Part shown: in pieces, positions 9,464-19,049 of the stretch
Position numbering within the stretch: the stretch's first letter is position 1
Layout: each line of letters starts with the position of its first letter
Source: Paenibacillus pedocola
GTDB lineage: Bacteria; Bacillota; Bacilli; Paenibacillales; Paenibacillaceae
Reading direction: 5' to 3'
DNA length: 64,000 bases
Assembly (NCBI RefSeq): GCF_031599675.1
Contig: NZ_CP134223.1
Span: forward strand, 1,736,001-1,800,000
Notes under the pieces: model-generated
What the model was told of the DNA's origin: nothing
Database searches by the model: none
The model's input: only the letters and a program-made list of their open reading frames with translations
Program-made: the position numbers and the translations under genes

Positions 9464-11647
9464 ATGGGTATAATCGTACAAGAGCAGGAAGGGCTGTTTC
9501 ATCTGCAGTCGTCCGGCATGAGTTATATTTTTCAGATCGTTAACGGGTATCCAGTACATGTCTATTGGGGAAGCAGGCTGATCCACCGGGAATCTATGAA
9601 TGAACTGATGGTTCATACTCCGGTAAATGCCGGATTAGACCGGCTGCCGCAAGAATACCCGCAATATGGGAGCGGAGATTTCCGGAATCCGGTATACCAG
9701 GTTGAACTTGAGGATGGAACACGCATCACAGAGCTTAAATACATGGGTTACAAGCTAAAAAAAGGGAAACCGTCCTTAACCGGACTGCCGGCTGTTTATA
9801 CAGAGGATGAGACTGAAGCGGATACATTGGAAGTGGAACTAAAGGATGCTTATTCGGGTCTAATAGTTGTGCTAAGTTACTGTATCTACGCAGACCGTAA
9901 CGTCATTGTCCGCTCGGCCCGTCTATGCAATAAGGGAGACAAGCTGTTACGGCTTCGCCGTGCCTTGAGTGCCAGTGTCGATTTTCCGGGTAACCGCAAT
10001 TTTGAGATTACTTATCTTTCAGGTGCATGGGCCCGGGAAGGTAATATCACCCGTAAAGGTCTTCATCAAGGGGAGACCCGAATCGATAGTAAAAGGGGCA
10101 TGAGCAGCCACCAAATGAATCCATTTGCTGCGCTAGTCACTCCGGAGACGAACGAATACCAGGGGGAGGCTTTTGGTTTTAGCCTTGTCTATAGCGGTGG
10201 CTTTGAAGCAGTGGCGGAAGTGGATTCGTTCGGCTCTACCCGGTTTAGCATCGGTATAAATTCCTTTGACTTTGCTTGGCTGTTAAGTCCCGGGGAGAGT
10301 TTCCAGACTCCTGAGACTGTAATGGTATACTCCGGACAAGGACTGGGAGAAATGTCACGGACGTATCATCGGTTGTACCGGGCCCGGTTGTGCCGCGGGA
10401 GATATCGGGACGAAGAACGTCCGATATTGGTCAATAACTGGGAAGCTACCTATTTTGACTTTAATGCTGAGAAGCTGATTTCAATAGCAGAAGAAGGCGC
10501 CAAGCTGGGGATCGAGCTTTTTGTGCTGGATGACGGCTGGTTCGGGAAACGGGATTCTGACAATTCGTCGCTTGGCGATTGGTACGAGGATCGTCGGAAG
10601 CTGCCAGGTGGTCTTGCCGATGTGGCGGAACGTATTAACCAGTTGGGCCTTGAATTTGGGCTATGGTTTGAGCCAGAGATGATCTCGCCGGACAGCGAGC
10701 TGTACCGGAAACACCCGGACTGGTGCCTTCATGTTCCAGAGCGCAGACGCAGTGAAGCCAGATGGCAACTTGTTTTGGATTACACCCGCCAAGATGTACG
10801 TGATTATATTTATGACTCACTTTCCGCTATTTTCTCAAATGTTCCTGTCGCTTATGTGAAATGGGATATGAACCGGTGTCTGACGGAAATTGGCTCGGCT
10901 GACCTGCCGCCGGAACGTCAATCCGAGACTGCTCATCGTTATGTTCTAGGACTATACGAGCTGTTAGAGCGTATTACTGCCTCATTTCCGCATATTCTTT
11001 TCGAAAGCTGCTCCAGCGGGGGCGGGAGGTTTGATCCCGGGATGTTATACTACATGCCGCAAACCTGGACCAGTGACAATACCGATGCGGTGGAACGGCT
11101 AAAAATTCAATATGGTACCAGCCTTGTGTATCCCGTAAGTGCAATTGGAGCGCATGTCTCCGCTGTGCCTAATCATCAGGTTGGGAGAATAACCCCTCTT
11201 GATTTCCGGGGGGATGTCGCAATGTCTGGAAACTTTGGTTATGAGCTTGATTTGACGAAGTTCACTGAAGAGGATAAAGTGACGGTCAAGCGCCAAATCG
11301 TAACCTATAAGGAGATACGGGGATTGGTACAGAGTGGGGACTTGTACCGTCTAAAGAGCCCGTTCGAAGGCAACGAGTCAGCCTGGATGTTTGTTTCCGA
11401 CAATAAAGAAGAAGCACTTGTTTACTACTTTCAGGTGATGGCCGTGCCTAACGCGCCACGGAGATTTTTGCGTCTTGCCGGCCTTCATCCGGAATTGGAA
11501 TATGAGATTCGTCCGGGGCACAGTGATGAACAGTACATCTATGGCGGAGACAGGCTGATGCAGATTGGACTGCCGATTGTTTATGAACAAAAGGATTATG
11601 AAAGCGGATGGTTCAGAGTTAGGGCATTAAAGCCAACTATTGCTTGA
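9464..11647 (+). CDS. Alpha-galactosidase, GH36
   Basis: A 727-residue intracellular glycosidase (no signal peptide) that removes alpha-1,6-galactose from oligosaccharides such as raffinose-type sugars or galactomannan fragments. The order matches GH36: an N-terminal beta-sandwich (1-310), then a TIM barrel with VLDDGWFGKR (354-363), the nucleophile Asp468 in VKWDMN, the substrate-binding ESCSSGGGRFD (514-524) and the acid/base Asp538 in SDNTDA. The 70-residue gap between the two catalytic Asp residues equals that in Geobacillus AgaN-type enzymes. The length is normal. A ribosome site (GAAAGAAGGGG) precedes the ATG. The neighbouring mannanase and sugar transporter suggest it trims imported galactomanno-oligosaccharides. 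Confidence 0.93.
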   Translation: MGIIVQEQEGLFHLQSSGMSYIFQIVNGYPVHVYWGSRLIHRESMNELMVHTPVNAGLDRLPQEYPQYGSGDFRNPVYQVELEDGTRITELKYMGYKLKKGKPSLTGLPAVYTEDETEADTLEVELKDAYSGLIVVLSYCIYADRNVIVRSARLCNKGDKLLRLRRALSASVDFPGNRNFEITYLSGAWAREGNITRKGLHQGETRIDSKRGMSSHQMNPFAALVTPETNEYQGEAFGFSLVYSGGFEAVAEVDSFGSTRFSIGINSFDFAWLLSPGESFQTPETVMVYSGQGLGEMSRTYHRLYRARLCRGRYRDEERPILVNNWEATYFDFNAEKLISIAEEGAKLGIELFVLDDGWFGKRDSDNSSLGDWYEDRRKLPGGLADVAERINQLGLEFGLWFEPEMISPDSELYRKHPDWCLHVPERRRSEARWQLVLDYTRQDVRDYIYDSLSAIFSNVPVAYVKWDMNRCLTEIGSADLPPERQSETAHRYVLGLYELLERITASFPHILFESCSSGGGRFDPGMLYYMPQTWTSDNTDAVERLKIQYGTSLVYPVSAIGAHVSAVPNHQVGRITPLDFRGDVAMSGNFGYELDLTKFTEEDKVTVKRQIVTYKEIRGLVQSGDLYRLKSPFEGNESAWMFVSDNKEEALVYYFQVMAVPNAPRRFLRLAGLHPELEYEIRPGHSDEQYIYGGDRLMQIGLPIVYEQKDYESGWFRVRALKPTIA

Positions 11648-11686
11648 TTTATAGGAATAGCCAATCGCAGAAGAAATCAACCAATC

Positions 11687-11716
11687 AATACCCCTTTCTG
11701 TATGAATAGGGGTATT
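11687..11716 (+). terminator. Weak terminator or leader hairpin
   Basis: AATACCCCT (11687-11695) pairs perfectly with AGGGGTATT (11708-11716). No long T run follows, so it may only partly stop transcription between the alpha-galactosidase and the sensor kinase. It overlaps an upstream ATG of the kinase frame, which argues for the downstream start. Confidence 0.5.
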
Positions 11717-11755
11717 TGGTATGTAGCGGTTAACATTGGCTTGGGAGGGTTAACC

Positions 11756-13540
11756 ATGTATTTTATCCGCATGATGAATGACATGAGAATGAAGAAAAAA
11801 CTAGCGTTTACCTTTATTTCAGTGGCCATACTTCCTTTGCTGTTATCCGGACTTTATTTAACCGGAAAACTCAGGGAGATCGTAATTAATAATGCCTTTA
11901 TGCAAGTATCGGATAATGTAGATCGCGTCCGCAAGCGTACGGAGGAACTGATTAAGGTACCGCTGGACATCTCCTACCGTCTATCCGTTGATAACCGGAT
12001 GAAGAAGGTAGCCTCGCGGGAGTATGCCAATTACGGTGAAGTTATTCAGGCTTACCGTGAATATACGGATATTCGCGATTATATCCAGTTATACAAGGAG
12101 ATATCCGGCATCCGGATATATGTCGAAAACCCGACTGCACTGAATAACTGGGAATTTATACAGCCGGGCAAAAGCATTATGGACCAAACATGGTATAGGG
12201 AAGCCATCGATCAGAAGGGACTGGCCGGTTGGAATCTCATTAAGGATGAACAGAGTGATACAGAATCTATCAGTCTCATTCGCTCTTTCCCCGTGGATGC
12301 CGTAGGTAAAAAGGGAGTACTGGTCATTAATGTGGATCAGCAGCAATTAAGCTCGATTCTGGATCAGGAATCATTTACTACCTTGATTGTGGATAGCCGA
12401 AACCGGATTGTCGGTTCTAATGAAGCGGAACTGACCGGGATGAATCTGCCAGATATCAAGGTTGATGAACAGATCCTTTTAAATCAGGAGGGAAGCTATA
12501 ACACGGTCGTTAAAGGGAAAGACTCCAAAGTGGTTATAGCGGATCTGAATCCGCCGAACAGCTGGAACGGGCTGCGCGTGATTTCTATCATTACCGTTGC
12601 CGGGATTACCCGTGAAGCCGATCAGGTTATTCTGCTGGGTGCAGTTGTGATCATGGTCAGCCTGTTGTTTGCTGTCCTGCTTATCTATGCTTCTGCTACA
12701 CTGTTGTCCCGGAGAATGCTTCGTTTAAGCAAGCATATGGCCAAAGTGGGTTCGGGATCTTGGGAAACGTATATCCATATTGACGGCAAAGATGAAGTGG
12801 GCCTGTTGTCCAAGCAATTCAATACGCTTCTAAGAAGCGTACATGATCTGGTCCAGGAAGTTCAGGAAACAAATGCCCAGAAGAATCTTATCGAGCAGAG
12901 ACAAAGCGAGATCAGGTTCAAAATGCTGGCCAGTCAGATTCATCCGCATTTTCTCTTCAACTCCCTGGAATCCATACGGATGGAAGCCCATATCCGCAGG
13001 CAGGACGATATCGCGGAGGCTGTGTGGCTGCTGAGCACTCTGCTGCGGAGCAGCCTGGAGGCTGGGAGCGGCAATATTCCCCTTCGGGAAGAAATCGAGC
13101 GCGTACGCTGTTATCTCGATATGCAGAAGTTCCGGTATGAAGACCGGTTGGAATATCACCTAACGGTTGATCCGGACCTGCAGGAGCTGCCGGTTCCTCC
13201 GTTAATTATTCAGCCCCTGGTAGAGAATTCTATTCTACATGGCTTAGATAACCGTGAAGAAGGAGCTGTCATTACTGTTGAAGTGAAGAAAATACCGGAG
13301 GGAGCTTTAATTAAAGTATTTGATAACGGTGCTGGCTTCCCACCAGAACGGCTGGCCGGGATTCGGGCGGAGCTTGCAGAAGACGTTCATGAAGAGGAGA
13401 GTGAGCGGATTGGTATGCGAAATGTAAACGACCGGCTCGTTCTGATGTATGGGGAATCCAGTGCTTTACGTATCGAAAGTCAACCGGAAACCGGCACCAC
13501 GATTACATTCTTTATTCCTGGAGGCGTAGATAATGATTAA
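11756..13540 (+). CDS. YesM-type sensor histidine kinase
   Basis: A 594-residue membrane sensor kinase. TM1 lies near residues 15-35, then an extracellular Cache-like domain to about 280, TM2, a HAMP linker, and a HisKA_7TM-like/HATPase pair. The phospho-acceptor His398 sits in the family motif HPHFLFNSLE, and an N-box reads VENSILHGL. GGGAGGG at 11743-11749, six bases before ATG 11756, selects this start over the in-frame ATG at 11702, which lies inside a hairpin. The last bases overlap the downstream response regulator, so the two are translationally coupled. YesM-type kinases typically sense extracellular oligosaccharides and control adjacent ABC transporters. Confidence 0.9.
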   Translation: MYFIRMMNDMRMKKKLAFTFISVAILPLLLSGLYLTGKLREIVINNAFMQVSDNVDRVRKRTEELIKVPLDISYRLSVDNRMKKVASREYANYGEVIQAYREYTDIRDYIQLYKEISGIRIYVENPTALNNWEFIQPGKSIMDQTWYREAIDQKGLAGWNLIKDEQSDTESISLIRSFPVDAVGKKGVLVINVDQQQLSSILDQESFTTLIVDSRNRIVGSNEAELTGMNLPDIKVDEQILLNQEGSYNTVVKGKDSKVVIADLNPPNSWNGLRVISIITVAGITREADQVILLGAVVIMVSLLFAVLLIYASATLLSRRMLRLSKHMAKVGSGSWETYIHIDGKDEVGLLSKQFNTLLRSVHDLVQEVQETNAQKNLIEQRQSEIRFKMLASQIHPHFLFNSLESIRMEAHIRRQDDIAEAVWLLSTLLRSSLEAGSGNIPLREEIERVRCYLDMQKFRYEDRLEYHLTVDPDLQELPVPPLIIQPLVENSILHGLDNREEGAVITVEVKKIPEGALIKVFDNGAGFPPERLAGIRAELAEDVHEEESERIGMRNVNDRLVLMYGESSALRIESQPETGTTITFFIPGGVDND

Positions 13541-15083
13541 GGTTGTTATTGTGGACGATGAACCGAAGCTGAGACAGGGACTCCAGACACTGATTGCATG
13601 GGGAAGCCTTGGTTTCACTATCGCCGCCACCGCAGGCAATGGCAGAGATGCATTGAAGATCATCGAGGATGAAGAGCCCGAGCTATTAATCGCAGACATT
13701 CGGATGCCCGTTATGGACGGCCTTCAACTTATTCAGCACTTGCGTTCGGCGGGTCATCAGCTGCAGTGCATCATTCTTAGCGGATATGCCGACTTCGAAT
13801 ATGCCAAACAAGCGATCAAGTACGGTGTAGCGGGATATCTCGTTAAACCAGTCAATATCGCAGAAATGACAGCTACGCTCAAGCTCGTACGCGGGCAGAT
13901 CGAGGAAGAGCGTTTGCGGAGGGAATGGAATAGGACGCAGGTGAATAACCCGGAGCTGTGTCTGCAAAAGCTGCTCAACCCTCCGGAGAAGAATGAAGAT
14001 CCGGCTGCGCTGCGAAGCATGATCAGACAAACGGGTTTATTGTGGAGCCACTACGAGATCGTAGTCATATCTCCCCGTGTATATGAAGCCGACCGTTCGG
14101 AATCCTTAAGCCGGCTGTCTGCAGGACTGAAGCAAGGGATAGAGGAGCGGAATAGCGGGATCGTAACTGAAAGTTCCCCGTATATTATTCTCCTGCTCAA
14201 CGCGCCTTTACACGGAAGACAGCGGCGAGATCAGCTATACGATGAGATCCGGTGCATCGCTGGCGATACCCTGTTTATTGCTGCGACCGGAGGGACTGTT
14301 ACTGAACCCGAGCATATTTACAACGCTTATGTGAATGCAAGGCAAGCGGTTAAACAAGCCTTTTTTAGCTTTCATGACCGGCTCCTGGAGCCAGGCCTTA
14401 TTCTGTTGTCTTCTCCCGAGTTTCCCTGTCTGAGCGGTGATGCTGATGAAAAGGTGCTGGATGAATTAATATTCCGCTTGTATTACAGCTTGGATGCAGG
14501 TAATAAATCCATGGTGATGCCGCTTCTCAAGGAGGCTGCTGCTTTATTTTACAAACAGGAACAAGAGGAGAAGTCGGTCAAGCAATCCTTCTTCTTCCTG
14601 ACAAACGCGATTATTCATAGGCTCGCTGCCTCCTCCCGGATAGAACCCAAAGAAATGGAGTCCGTTTCTCGCTTCTTAAACGGGATTTATCAGTATGATT
14701 ATCTACTAGATCTTCTGGAAGAGACCCATCATTTCCTGTTGGAGTTTACGGAGGATTCCGGGCCGAAAGGCAAGGAACAGGAGATTAAGCAAATGATCGA
14801 TTTTATTCATAGACATTATGCAGAAGACTTAAGGTTATCAACACTGGCGGGCCTGCTGAACTACAGCACACCGTATCTGGGGCAATTGTTCAGGAGCAAG
14901 ACCGGAGAGTACTTTAATACCTACCTGGACAAAGTCCGGATCCAAAAAGCCAAAGAGCTGCTGGCCCAGGGAATGAAAGTCTATGAAGTGGCTGAGCTGA
15001 TCGGATACGCGAGCGTGAATTACTTCTTCAGCAAGTTCAAAAAATACGAGGGCCGTTCTCCGTCCGAATATAAAAATCCATAG
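13533..15083 (+). CDS. YesN-type response regulator with AraC HTH
   Basis: A 516-residue response regulator. The receiver domain (1-120) has acidic residues DDE near 8-10, phospho-acceptor Asp55 (ADIRMP) and the conserved Lys in VKPV. A middle region of about 250 residues has no clear fold. The C-terminal 100 residues form an AraC-type double HTH (LSTLAGLLNYSTPYLGQLFRS; VAELIGYASVNYFFSKFKKYEG). The start overlaps the kinase stop by eight bases. It is followed 85 bases later by the sugar permease genes, which it is likely to activate together with the mannanase. Confidence 0.9.
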   Translation: MIKVVIVDDEPKLRQGLQTLIAWGSLGFTIAATAGNGRDALKIIEDEEPELLIADIRMPVMDGLQLIQHLRSAGHQLQCIILSGYADFEYAKQAIKYGVAGYLVKPVNIAEMTATLKLVRGQIEEERLRREWNRTQVNNPELCLQKLLNPPEKNEDPAALRSMIRQTGLLWSHYEIVVISPRVYEADRSESLSRLSAGLKQGIEERNSGIVTESSPYIILLLNAPLHGRQRRDQLYDEIRCIAGDTLFIAATGGTVTEPEHIYNAYVNARQAVKQAFFSFHDRLLEPGLILLSSPEFPCLSGDADEKVLDELIFRLYYSLDAGNKSMVMPLLKEAAALFYKQEQEEKSVKQSFFFLTNAIIHRLAASSRIEPKEMESVSRFLNGIYQYDYLLDLLEETHHFLLEFTEDSGPKGKEQEIKQMIDFIHRHYAEDLRLSTLAGLLNYSTPYLGQLFRSKTGEYFNTYLDKVRIQKAKELLAQGMKVYEVAELIGYASVNYFFSKFKKYEGRSPSEYKNP

Positions 15084-15168
15084 TTTGTGTATGATTTTTC
15101 CCGAAATTCGTAGTATGGGATACACCTCTCCTCTGAATTATGATGGTAAACAAGAGAGGGGAGGAACT

Positions 15169-16125
15169 ATGAAAACGATAACACTAGGAACGGAAAACGC
15201 ATACAAAAAAAGAAGGAAGAGTGCGTGGAAGCAACTAAAGAATCAGAAATACCTGTATTACATGTCTATACCCTTTGTGCTGTGGGTCTTTGTCTTTCAG
15301 TATTTGCCCTTATGGGGCTGGACAATGGCCTTCCAGAAATATAAGCCGGGAATCGGTTTTTTTGATCAAAAGTGGGTAGGCTTTGAGCACTTCCGAACGT
15401 TGTTCCGGGATGAGCACTTCTATCAAGTGCTGCGAAACACGCTGGCAATGAGCTTTATGGGACTGATCGCCGGGTTCATCGTACCAGTCATCTTTGCCCT
15501 GCTTCTTAATGAAGTCCGTGTGCAGAGTATGAAACGGTTCGTGCAGACTGTATCCTATCTTCCGCATTTTGTCTCTTGGGTCGTGGCTGCAGGGATTGTC
15601 AGCAAGATGCTCTCTACGGATGGCGGAGTCATCAATGATATCCTCCTTGGCCTGAACATTGTGGATCAGCCGGTTCAATTCATGGCACAAGGCCACCTGT
15701 TCTGGGGAATTGTCACCGGCGCGGATATTTGGAAGGAAACAGGCTGGAATGCGATTATCTATCTCGCTGCCATATCCGGCATTGGTCCCGAATTGTATGA
15801 AGCTGCAAGGGTGGACGGTGCGAGCCGTCTTAGACAAATGTGGCATATCACGCTGCCGGGGATCCGGCCGACAATCATTGTCCTGCTGATTATGTCCATT
15901 GGACATTTGCTCGGAACGGGATTTGAGAAGCAGTTTTTGCTGGGAAATCACCTGGTCATCGATTACTCTGAAGTGCTTGATCTATATGCGCTTAATTATG
16001 GTCTGGCCATGGGAAGATACTCCTTCGGAACAGCAATCAACATCTTCAATTCAGTGATTAGCCTGATGCTGTTATTTGCGGCCAACGGAATATTCAAGCG
16101 CTTTACGAATGAAAGCATTATGTAG
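15169..16125 (+). CDS. Sugar ABC transporter permease (LplB-like)
   Basis: A 318-residue inner-membrane permease of the oligosaccharide (CUT1/LplB) class with about six hydrophobic helices and the EAA loop YEAARVDGASRLRQMWHITLPG (split here as a family pattern) that contacts the ATPase. GGGGAGG directly upstream of ATG 15169 chooses this start over an in-frame upstream start at 15085. It pairs with the permease at 16140 and the lipoprotein at 17161. No ATPase gene accompanies them, as is common for Bacillales systems that share an MsmX-type ATPase. Confidence 0.88.
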   Translation: MKTITLGTENAYKKRRKSAWKQLKNQKYLYYMSIPFVLWVFVFQYLPLWGWTMAFQKYKPGIGFFDQKWVGFEHFRTLFRDEHFYQVLRNTLAMSFMGLIAGFIVPVIFALLLNEVRVQSMKRFVQTVSYLPHFVSWVVAAGIVSKMLSTDGGVINDILLGLNIVDQPVQFMAQGHLFWGIVTGADIWKETGWNAIIYLAAISGIGPELYEAARVDGASRLRQMWHITLPGIRPTIIVLLIMSIGHLLGTGFEKQFLLGNHLVIDYSEVLDLYALNYGLAMGRYSFGTAINIFNSVISLMLLFAANGIFKRFTNESIM

Positions 16126-16139
16126 GGAGGAAGGGTGAC

Positions 16140-17078
16140 ATGGGGGTTGTCAACAGCAATACGCAGGTGGGCCGGTTAAAACAAAGTCTTCAGACGAAAT
16201 CAGCACATGACCGGTTTCTTGAAATCATTGTTTATGTATCCATGATTGTTGTAACTGTTCTGACGATTTATCCGTTCTTAAACGTGCTGGCCATCTCACT
16301 TAACGATTCGGTGGATACGGTCCGGGGAGGTATCACCGTTTGGCCGAGACAGTTTACGCTGGAGAATTTCAGTCTGATTTTTACTTATGGAAGTCTGATT
16401 ACCGGCTTTAAAATATCAGTTTTGCGGACGGTTATCGGTACATTAGCAGGCCTAATCAGCGGCTCAATGCTGGCCTTTACGCTGGCGAGGAGCGATTTTC
16501 AGGCGAGAAGATTTGTCTCCATGTTTCTTGCTATCACGATGTATGTCTCAGGCGGGCTGATTCCGGGTTTTATTCTGATGAGAGATCTTCACATGATCGA
16601 TACTTTCGCTGTCTATATTCTGCCTGGTCTTGTAAGCGCGTTTAATGTCTTCGTCATCCGCTCGTTCATCGACGGTTTGCCGTTTGCATTGCAGGAGTCC
16701 GCTAAGCTGGACGGGGCTAACGATTTCACGATATATTGGCGCGTTATTCTGCCGCTGTGCAAGCCGGCATTGGCGACCGTGGCTCTGTTTCTTGCGGTAG
16801 GCCAGTGGAACTCATGGTTCGATACGTATCTGTTTAACGGCAGTAATGAGTCCTTGACCACGCTGCAATATGAATTGATGAAAATTCTACAGAGCACGAC
16901 TACAAGTGCAACTAATTCCCAAGACACTGCTAACATGGCTGAGCGGATGTCACAGGTCTCACCGGAGTCGGTGAAAATGGCGATTACGATTGTGGTTACA
17001 GTTCCGATTTTGATTGTGTATCCGTTTTTACAAAAATACTTTGTCAAAGGTATGACGCTCGGTGCGGTAAAGAGTTAG
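16140..17078 (+). CDS. Carbohydrate ABC transporter permease (YtcP/LplC-like)
   Basis: A 312-residue partner permease with about six membrane helices. Its EAA loop reads QESAKLDGANDFTIYWRVIL and the C-terminal end PFLQKYFVKGMTLGAVK is characteristic of the LplC/YtcP group. It starts 15 bases after the first permease with GGAGGAAGG as ribosome site. It forms the import channel with its neighbour. Confidence 0.9.
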   Translation: MGVVNSNTQVGRLKQSLQTKSAHDRFLEIIVYVSMIVVTVLTIYPFLNVLAISLNDSVDTVRGGITVWPRQFTLENFSLIFTYGSLITGFKISVLRTVIGTLAGLISGSMLAFTLARSDFQARRFVSMFLAITMYVSGGLIPGFILMRDLHMIDTFAVYILPGLVSAFNVFVIRSFIDGLPFALQESAKLDGANDFTIYWRVILPLCKPALATVALFLAVGQWNSWFDTYLFNGSNESLTTLQYELMKILQSTTTSATNSQDTANMAERMSQVSPESVKMAITIVVTVPILIVYPFLQKYFVKGMTLGAVKS

Positions 17079-17160
17079 TACCTCTCAGCTGTGGTGTGTC
17101 CAGGCTATGGCCTGTCTCATACGAAGTATGATCGAATTCATAAAATTAGGGGGTTGCTTC

Positions 17161-18867
17161 ATGAAGCCGGAAAAAAAGAAGTTTGTTGTCTCTTCCTTGG
17201 TGGCGCTGACTATAGCGTCGACGCTTGCGGGATGCAGCGGGAATAATGGCTCTACTGCCGGAGAGGGCAGCAATGCGGAAGATTCTTCGTCCGGGACAGA
17301 TTTAAAGCCAATCACGCTAACCTATTTCTCGGAGGACGGCAGCACGAATTGGAATAACATGAAGGATGAAGTCGGCAAGATTATTACGGAGAAAACGGGT
17401 GTAACCCTGGATGCCGAGTTTGCTGTCGGTGATCCGGTACAGAAGATCTCACTGATTGCCGCAACAGGCAACTATCCTGATCTGCTAGCTGCAAAGGCGG
17501 ATGTCGGCAAGCTTGTAGACGCCGGTGCGGTCATCGATCTGACAGATTTAATCGACAAGTATGCTCCGAATATCAAAAAAATGTTAGGAGATAAGCTTGT
17601 ACGGACCAAGTACAGCCTGGATGATGAGGCGATTTATGCCATACCAACCTGGTCAGCAGTGGATGAGAAGAAAATGAAAGCCGACGGCGGATTTGAACTC
17701 CAGCATCGTGTAGTTAAAGAGGCCGGATATCCGGAAATAAAAACAGTGAAGGATTACGAAAAGGTTATTCAGGATTACATCGATAAACACCCGACGGACG
17801 AGAACGGAAATAAAAATATCGGGCTCTCACTAAACGGGGACGATTGGCATATGTATCAGGTTACCAACTCGGGATTCCAGACAACCGGGGGACCGGACGA
17901 CGGCGAATATTACATCGATCAGGAAACGCACCAGGCAACTTATCATTTCCGCCGTCCGGAGGAAAAGGAATATTTCCGCTGGTTGAATCATATGAACGAC
18001 ATCGGTCTGCTGGATCCGGAAAGCTTCGTGCAGAAAACCGACCAGTTTAAAGCTAAAGTGGCTTCGGGCCGTGTTCTCGGGCTGGCGGATCCGGAATGGG
18101 ATTACGGGGATGCGCAGAATGCATTAAAAGCGGCAGGTAAGTTTGATCAGACTTATGGTCATTATCCGGTTACCTTGAGTAAAGAGTACAAGGATACCAG
18201 CTTCTGGCCGGCCGGCTTCGACGGAGGGTATGGGATCTCGATTTCCAGCAAGTGTAAGGACCCGGTACGTGCCATTCAGTTCCTTGACTTTTTGGCCTCG
18301 GAAGAGGGTCAAATTCTCAATAACTGGGGAATCGAAGGGAAGCATTATACGATGGAAAACGGTAAACGTGAGGTTATTCCGGCAGTGCAGCAACGTATGG
18401 ATAATGATAACGCCGCTTTCCAAAAAGAATCGGGTGTCGGACTTTACTGGAACATGATGGTTCATTACGGGGACGGGATTAAAGATTCAACAGGAAACTA
18501 TTTCACCCGGAGTTTTCCGGAACAGCTGACAGCGAGCTACAGTGAGCCGGAAAAGGAAGCATTAAAGGCATACGGTGTGGATCATTGGAAGGGACTCTTC
18601 CCGTCAGAAGAGGAATTCGAGCCAAGAGCTTATGGTGCGGCTTATACGATGTCACTTGCCAGCGACGATCCTGCTGTGATTCTTGGAGCCAAAATGAAGG
18701 ATATTACCTGGAAACGAATTCCGGAAGCAGTGATGGCTAAGCCGGATCAATTCGACAAGATCTGGGACGCCTACATGGAAGATCTGGATAAGGCCGGAGT
18801 GAAAGAGATGGAAGAAGCTTATACCAAGCATGTCCAGAACCGTATTAAATTGTGGTCTTCAAAGTAA
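17161..18867 (+). CDS. Extracellular sugar-binding lipoprotein (LplA-like)
   Basis: A 568-residue solute-binding protein of family 1. A lipoprotein signal peptide ends in LAGC with Cys25 as the lipid-anchored residue, followed by a Gly/Ser-rich spacer. The large size is typical for LplA-type oligosaccharide binders. TAGGGGG upstream of ATG 17161 favours this start; the longer frame from 17107 would put extra residues before the signal peptide. Given the flanking GH36 and GH26 genes it probably binds manno- or galactomanno-oligosaccharides, but substrate is inference. Confidence 0.88.
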   Translation: MKPEKKKFVVSSLVALTIASTLAGCSGNNGSTAGEGSNAEDSSSGTDLKPITLTYFSEDGSTNWNNMKDEVGKIITEKTGVTLDAEFAVGDPVQKISLIAATGNYPDLLAAKADVGKLVDAGAVIDLTDLIDKYAPNIKKMLGDKLVRTKYSLDDEAIYAIPTWSAVDEKKMKADGGFELQHRVVKEAGYPEIKTVKDYEKVIQDYIDKHPTDENGNKNIGLSLNGDDWHMYQVTNSGFQTTGGPDDGEYYIDQETHQATYHFRRPEEKEYFRWLNHMNDIGLLDPESFVQKTDQFKAKVASGRVLGLADPEWDYGDAQNALKAAGKFDQTYGHYPVTLSKEYKDTSFWPAGFDGGYGISISSKCKDPVRAIQFLDFLASEEGQILNNWGIEGKHYTMENGKREVIPAVQQRMDNDNAAFQKESGVGLYWNMMVHYGDGIKDSTGNYFTRSFPEQLTASYSEPEKEALKAYGVDHWKGLFPSEEEFEPRAYGAAYTMSLASDDPAVILGAKMKDITWKRIPEAVMAKPDQFDKIWDAYMEDLDKAGVKEMEEAYTKHVQNRIKLWSSK

Positions 18868-18882
18868 TCTAGTTGCTCATCC

Positions 18883-18920
18883 GGGCCCGTTTCCAACATT
18901 TGTGCGAGGGAAACGGGCCC
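18883..18920 (+). terminator. Strong hairpin after the binding-protein gene
   Basis: GGGCCCGTTTCC (18883-18894) pairs perfectly with GGAAACGGGCCC (18909-18920). No T run follows. It could protect the upstream mRNA or partly terminate, lowering expression of the mannanase from the upstream promoter. Confidence 0.55.
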
Positions 18921-18986
18921 ATTGCTATGATGGGTGATAGAGATAACTGTTCCGCCAATGGAACCGGCTTAATTTAATATCATACC

Positions 18987-19000
18987 TGTAAGCGCTTTAT
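18987..19000 (+). promoter_or_regulatory. Catabolite-responsive element (cre) candidate
   Basis: TGTAAGCGCTTTAT lies about 50 bases before the mannanase start and differs from the cre consensus mainly at one late position. CcpA binding would repress the gene when a preferred sugar is present. Confidence 0.6.
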
Positions 19001-19049
19001 TGTGTTGTGGAATCCTAGTGCTATCAAAGATATTCAAGGAGGTACGTTA